Source: Sulfurimonas sp. (GTDB lineage: Bacteria; Campylobacterota; Campylobacteria; Campylobacterales; Sulfurimonadaceae). From it: a stretch of 5,184 nt of DNA. Within the stretch, counting starts at the first letter, position 1, and each line of letters opens with the position of its first letter. The notes beneath the pieces were generated by a model. It saw only the letters and a program-made list of their open reading frames with translations, had not been told where the DNA came from and made no database searches. The stretch is from contig NZ_JALNZY010000106.1 in NCBI RefSeq assembly GCF_023229105.1, positions 1 to 5,184 on the forward strand, written 5' to 3'. A program made the translations under genes and the position numbers. Below are positions 5,012 to 5,184 of the stretch, piece by piece.

Positions 5012-5184
5012 ATGAAATTTAAAATAAAACTAAGTCTTTGCCTTGTTGCAATTTTAGCTGCAAGCAGTTCCTTTGCACAAAGCAATTATAAGCTAGAAAA
5101 AGTTAGTGTAAGTGAAAATGAAAACCCTAGAACACTCTCCCAAAATGAGGCTTTTAGTGCACCTGAGACTTCAAAACTTGCCAT
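5012..5184 (+). CDS. TonB-dependent outer-membrane receptor (3' end missing)
   Basis: The first 57 codons of a gene that continues beyond the window. Residues 1-22 form a clear Sec signal peptide: basic start (K2, K4, K6), hydrophobic core LCLVAILAA, and cleavage after SSSFA. The mature N-terminus has YKLEKVSVSENE (26-37), whose LEKVSVSE part looks like a TonB box followed by a polar linker, as in TonB-dependent receptors of this bacterial group. The remaining visible residues are a polar linker before the expected plug domain, which is not in view. The family call therefore rests on the signal peptide, the TonB-box-like segment and the position downstream of exbB-exbD-tonB. The gene is 15 nt after the methyltransferase and probably co-transcribed. 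It would be the outer-membrane port for the ligand handled by this locus. Another exported protein is possible but less likely. Confidence 0.7.
   Translation, partial: MKFKIKLSLCLVAILAASSSFAQSNYKLEKVSVSENENPRTLSQNEAFSAPETSKLA

Noticed and set aside
5005..5022. Short frame starting at the ATG at 5005, upstream of the receptor start
   Set aside because: It reads only five codons before a stop and overlaps the ribosome site of the receptor gene; a functional leader peptide cannot be supported.
5033..5041. Lipoprotein signal (LSLC) in the receptor N-terminus
   Set aside because: The cysteine at residue 10 sits at the beginning of the hydrophobic core and lacks a small residue at -1. The SSSFA site at 18-22 is a better Sec cleavage site.
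4840..5085. Minus-strand open frame of 81 codons
   Set aside because: It is antisense to the methyltransferase end and the receptor signal peptide, with no domain or ribosome site seen.

Overview
The window looks like part of a chromosome from a low-GC Campylobacterota (Epsilonproteobacteria) species, probably Sulfurimonas-like. The basis is AT-rich DNA, tightly packed genes with overlapping ATGA junctions, a very short ExbB, and protein styles typical of that group. This assignment is inferred from sequence character, not from a database match. All eight supported genes are on the + strand. No stretch over 300 bases lacks a gene, and the largest intergenic gap is 59 nt. No tRNA, rRNA, CRISPR array, insertion sequence or convincing terminator was seen.

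Layout. Bases 1-507 hold the C-terminal part of a TauE/SafE-family membrane transporter, cut by the window edge. It overlaps (ATGA) a secreted periplasmic binding protein of the iron-siderophore/cobalamin/haem type (504-1481). Next, almost without gaps, comes a complete TonB energising module: exbB (1483-1923), exbD (1920-2327) and tonB (2330-3097). A soluble DUF438/hemerythrin-like/PAS protein follows (3111-4286). After a 59-nt gap containing a perfect 7-bp dyad come a class I SAM methyltransferase (4346-4996) and the start of a TonB-dependent outer-membrane receptor (5012 to the window end), which shows a signal peptide and a TonB-box-like segment.

How the genes may work together. ExbB, ExbD and TonB carry proton-motive-force energy to an outer-membrane receptor, most simply the one starting at 5012. 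The binding protein would collect the imported ligand in the periplasm. The ligand cannot be read from the sequence; an iron chelate, haem or a corrinoid are the usual candidates. No ABC permease or ATPase is visible, so the inner-membrane step must be encoded outside the window or be unusual. The hemerythrin/PAS protein (possible redox, O2, NO or iron sensor) and the methyltransferase sit between tonB and the receptor. They are the least explained part of the locus and the best candidates for an undescribed accessory function in ligand processing or sensing.
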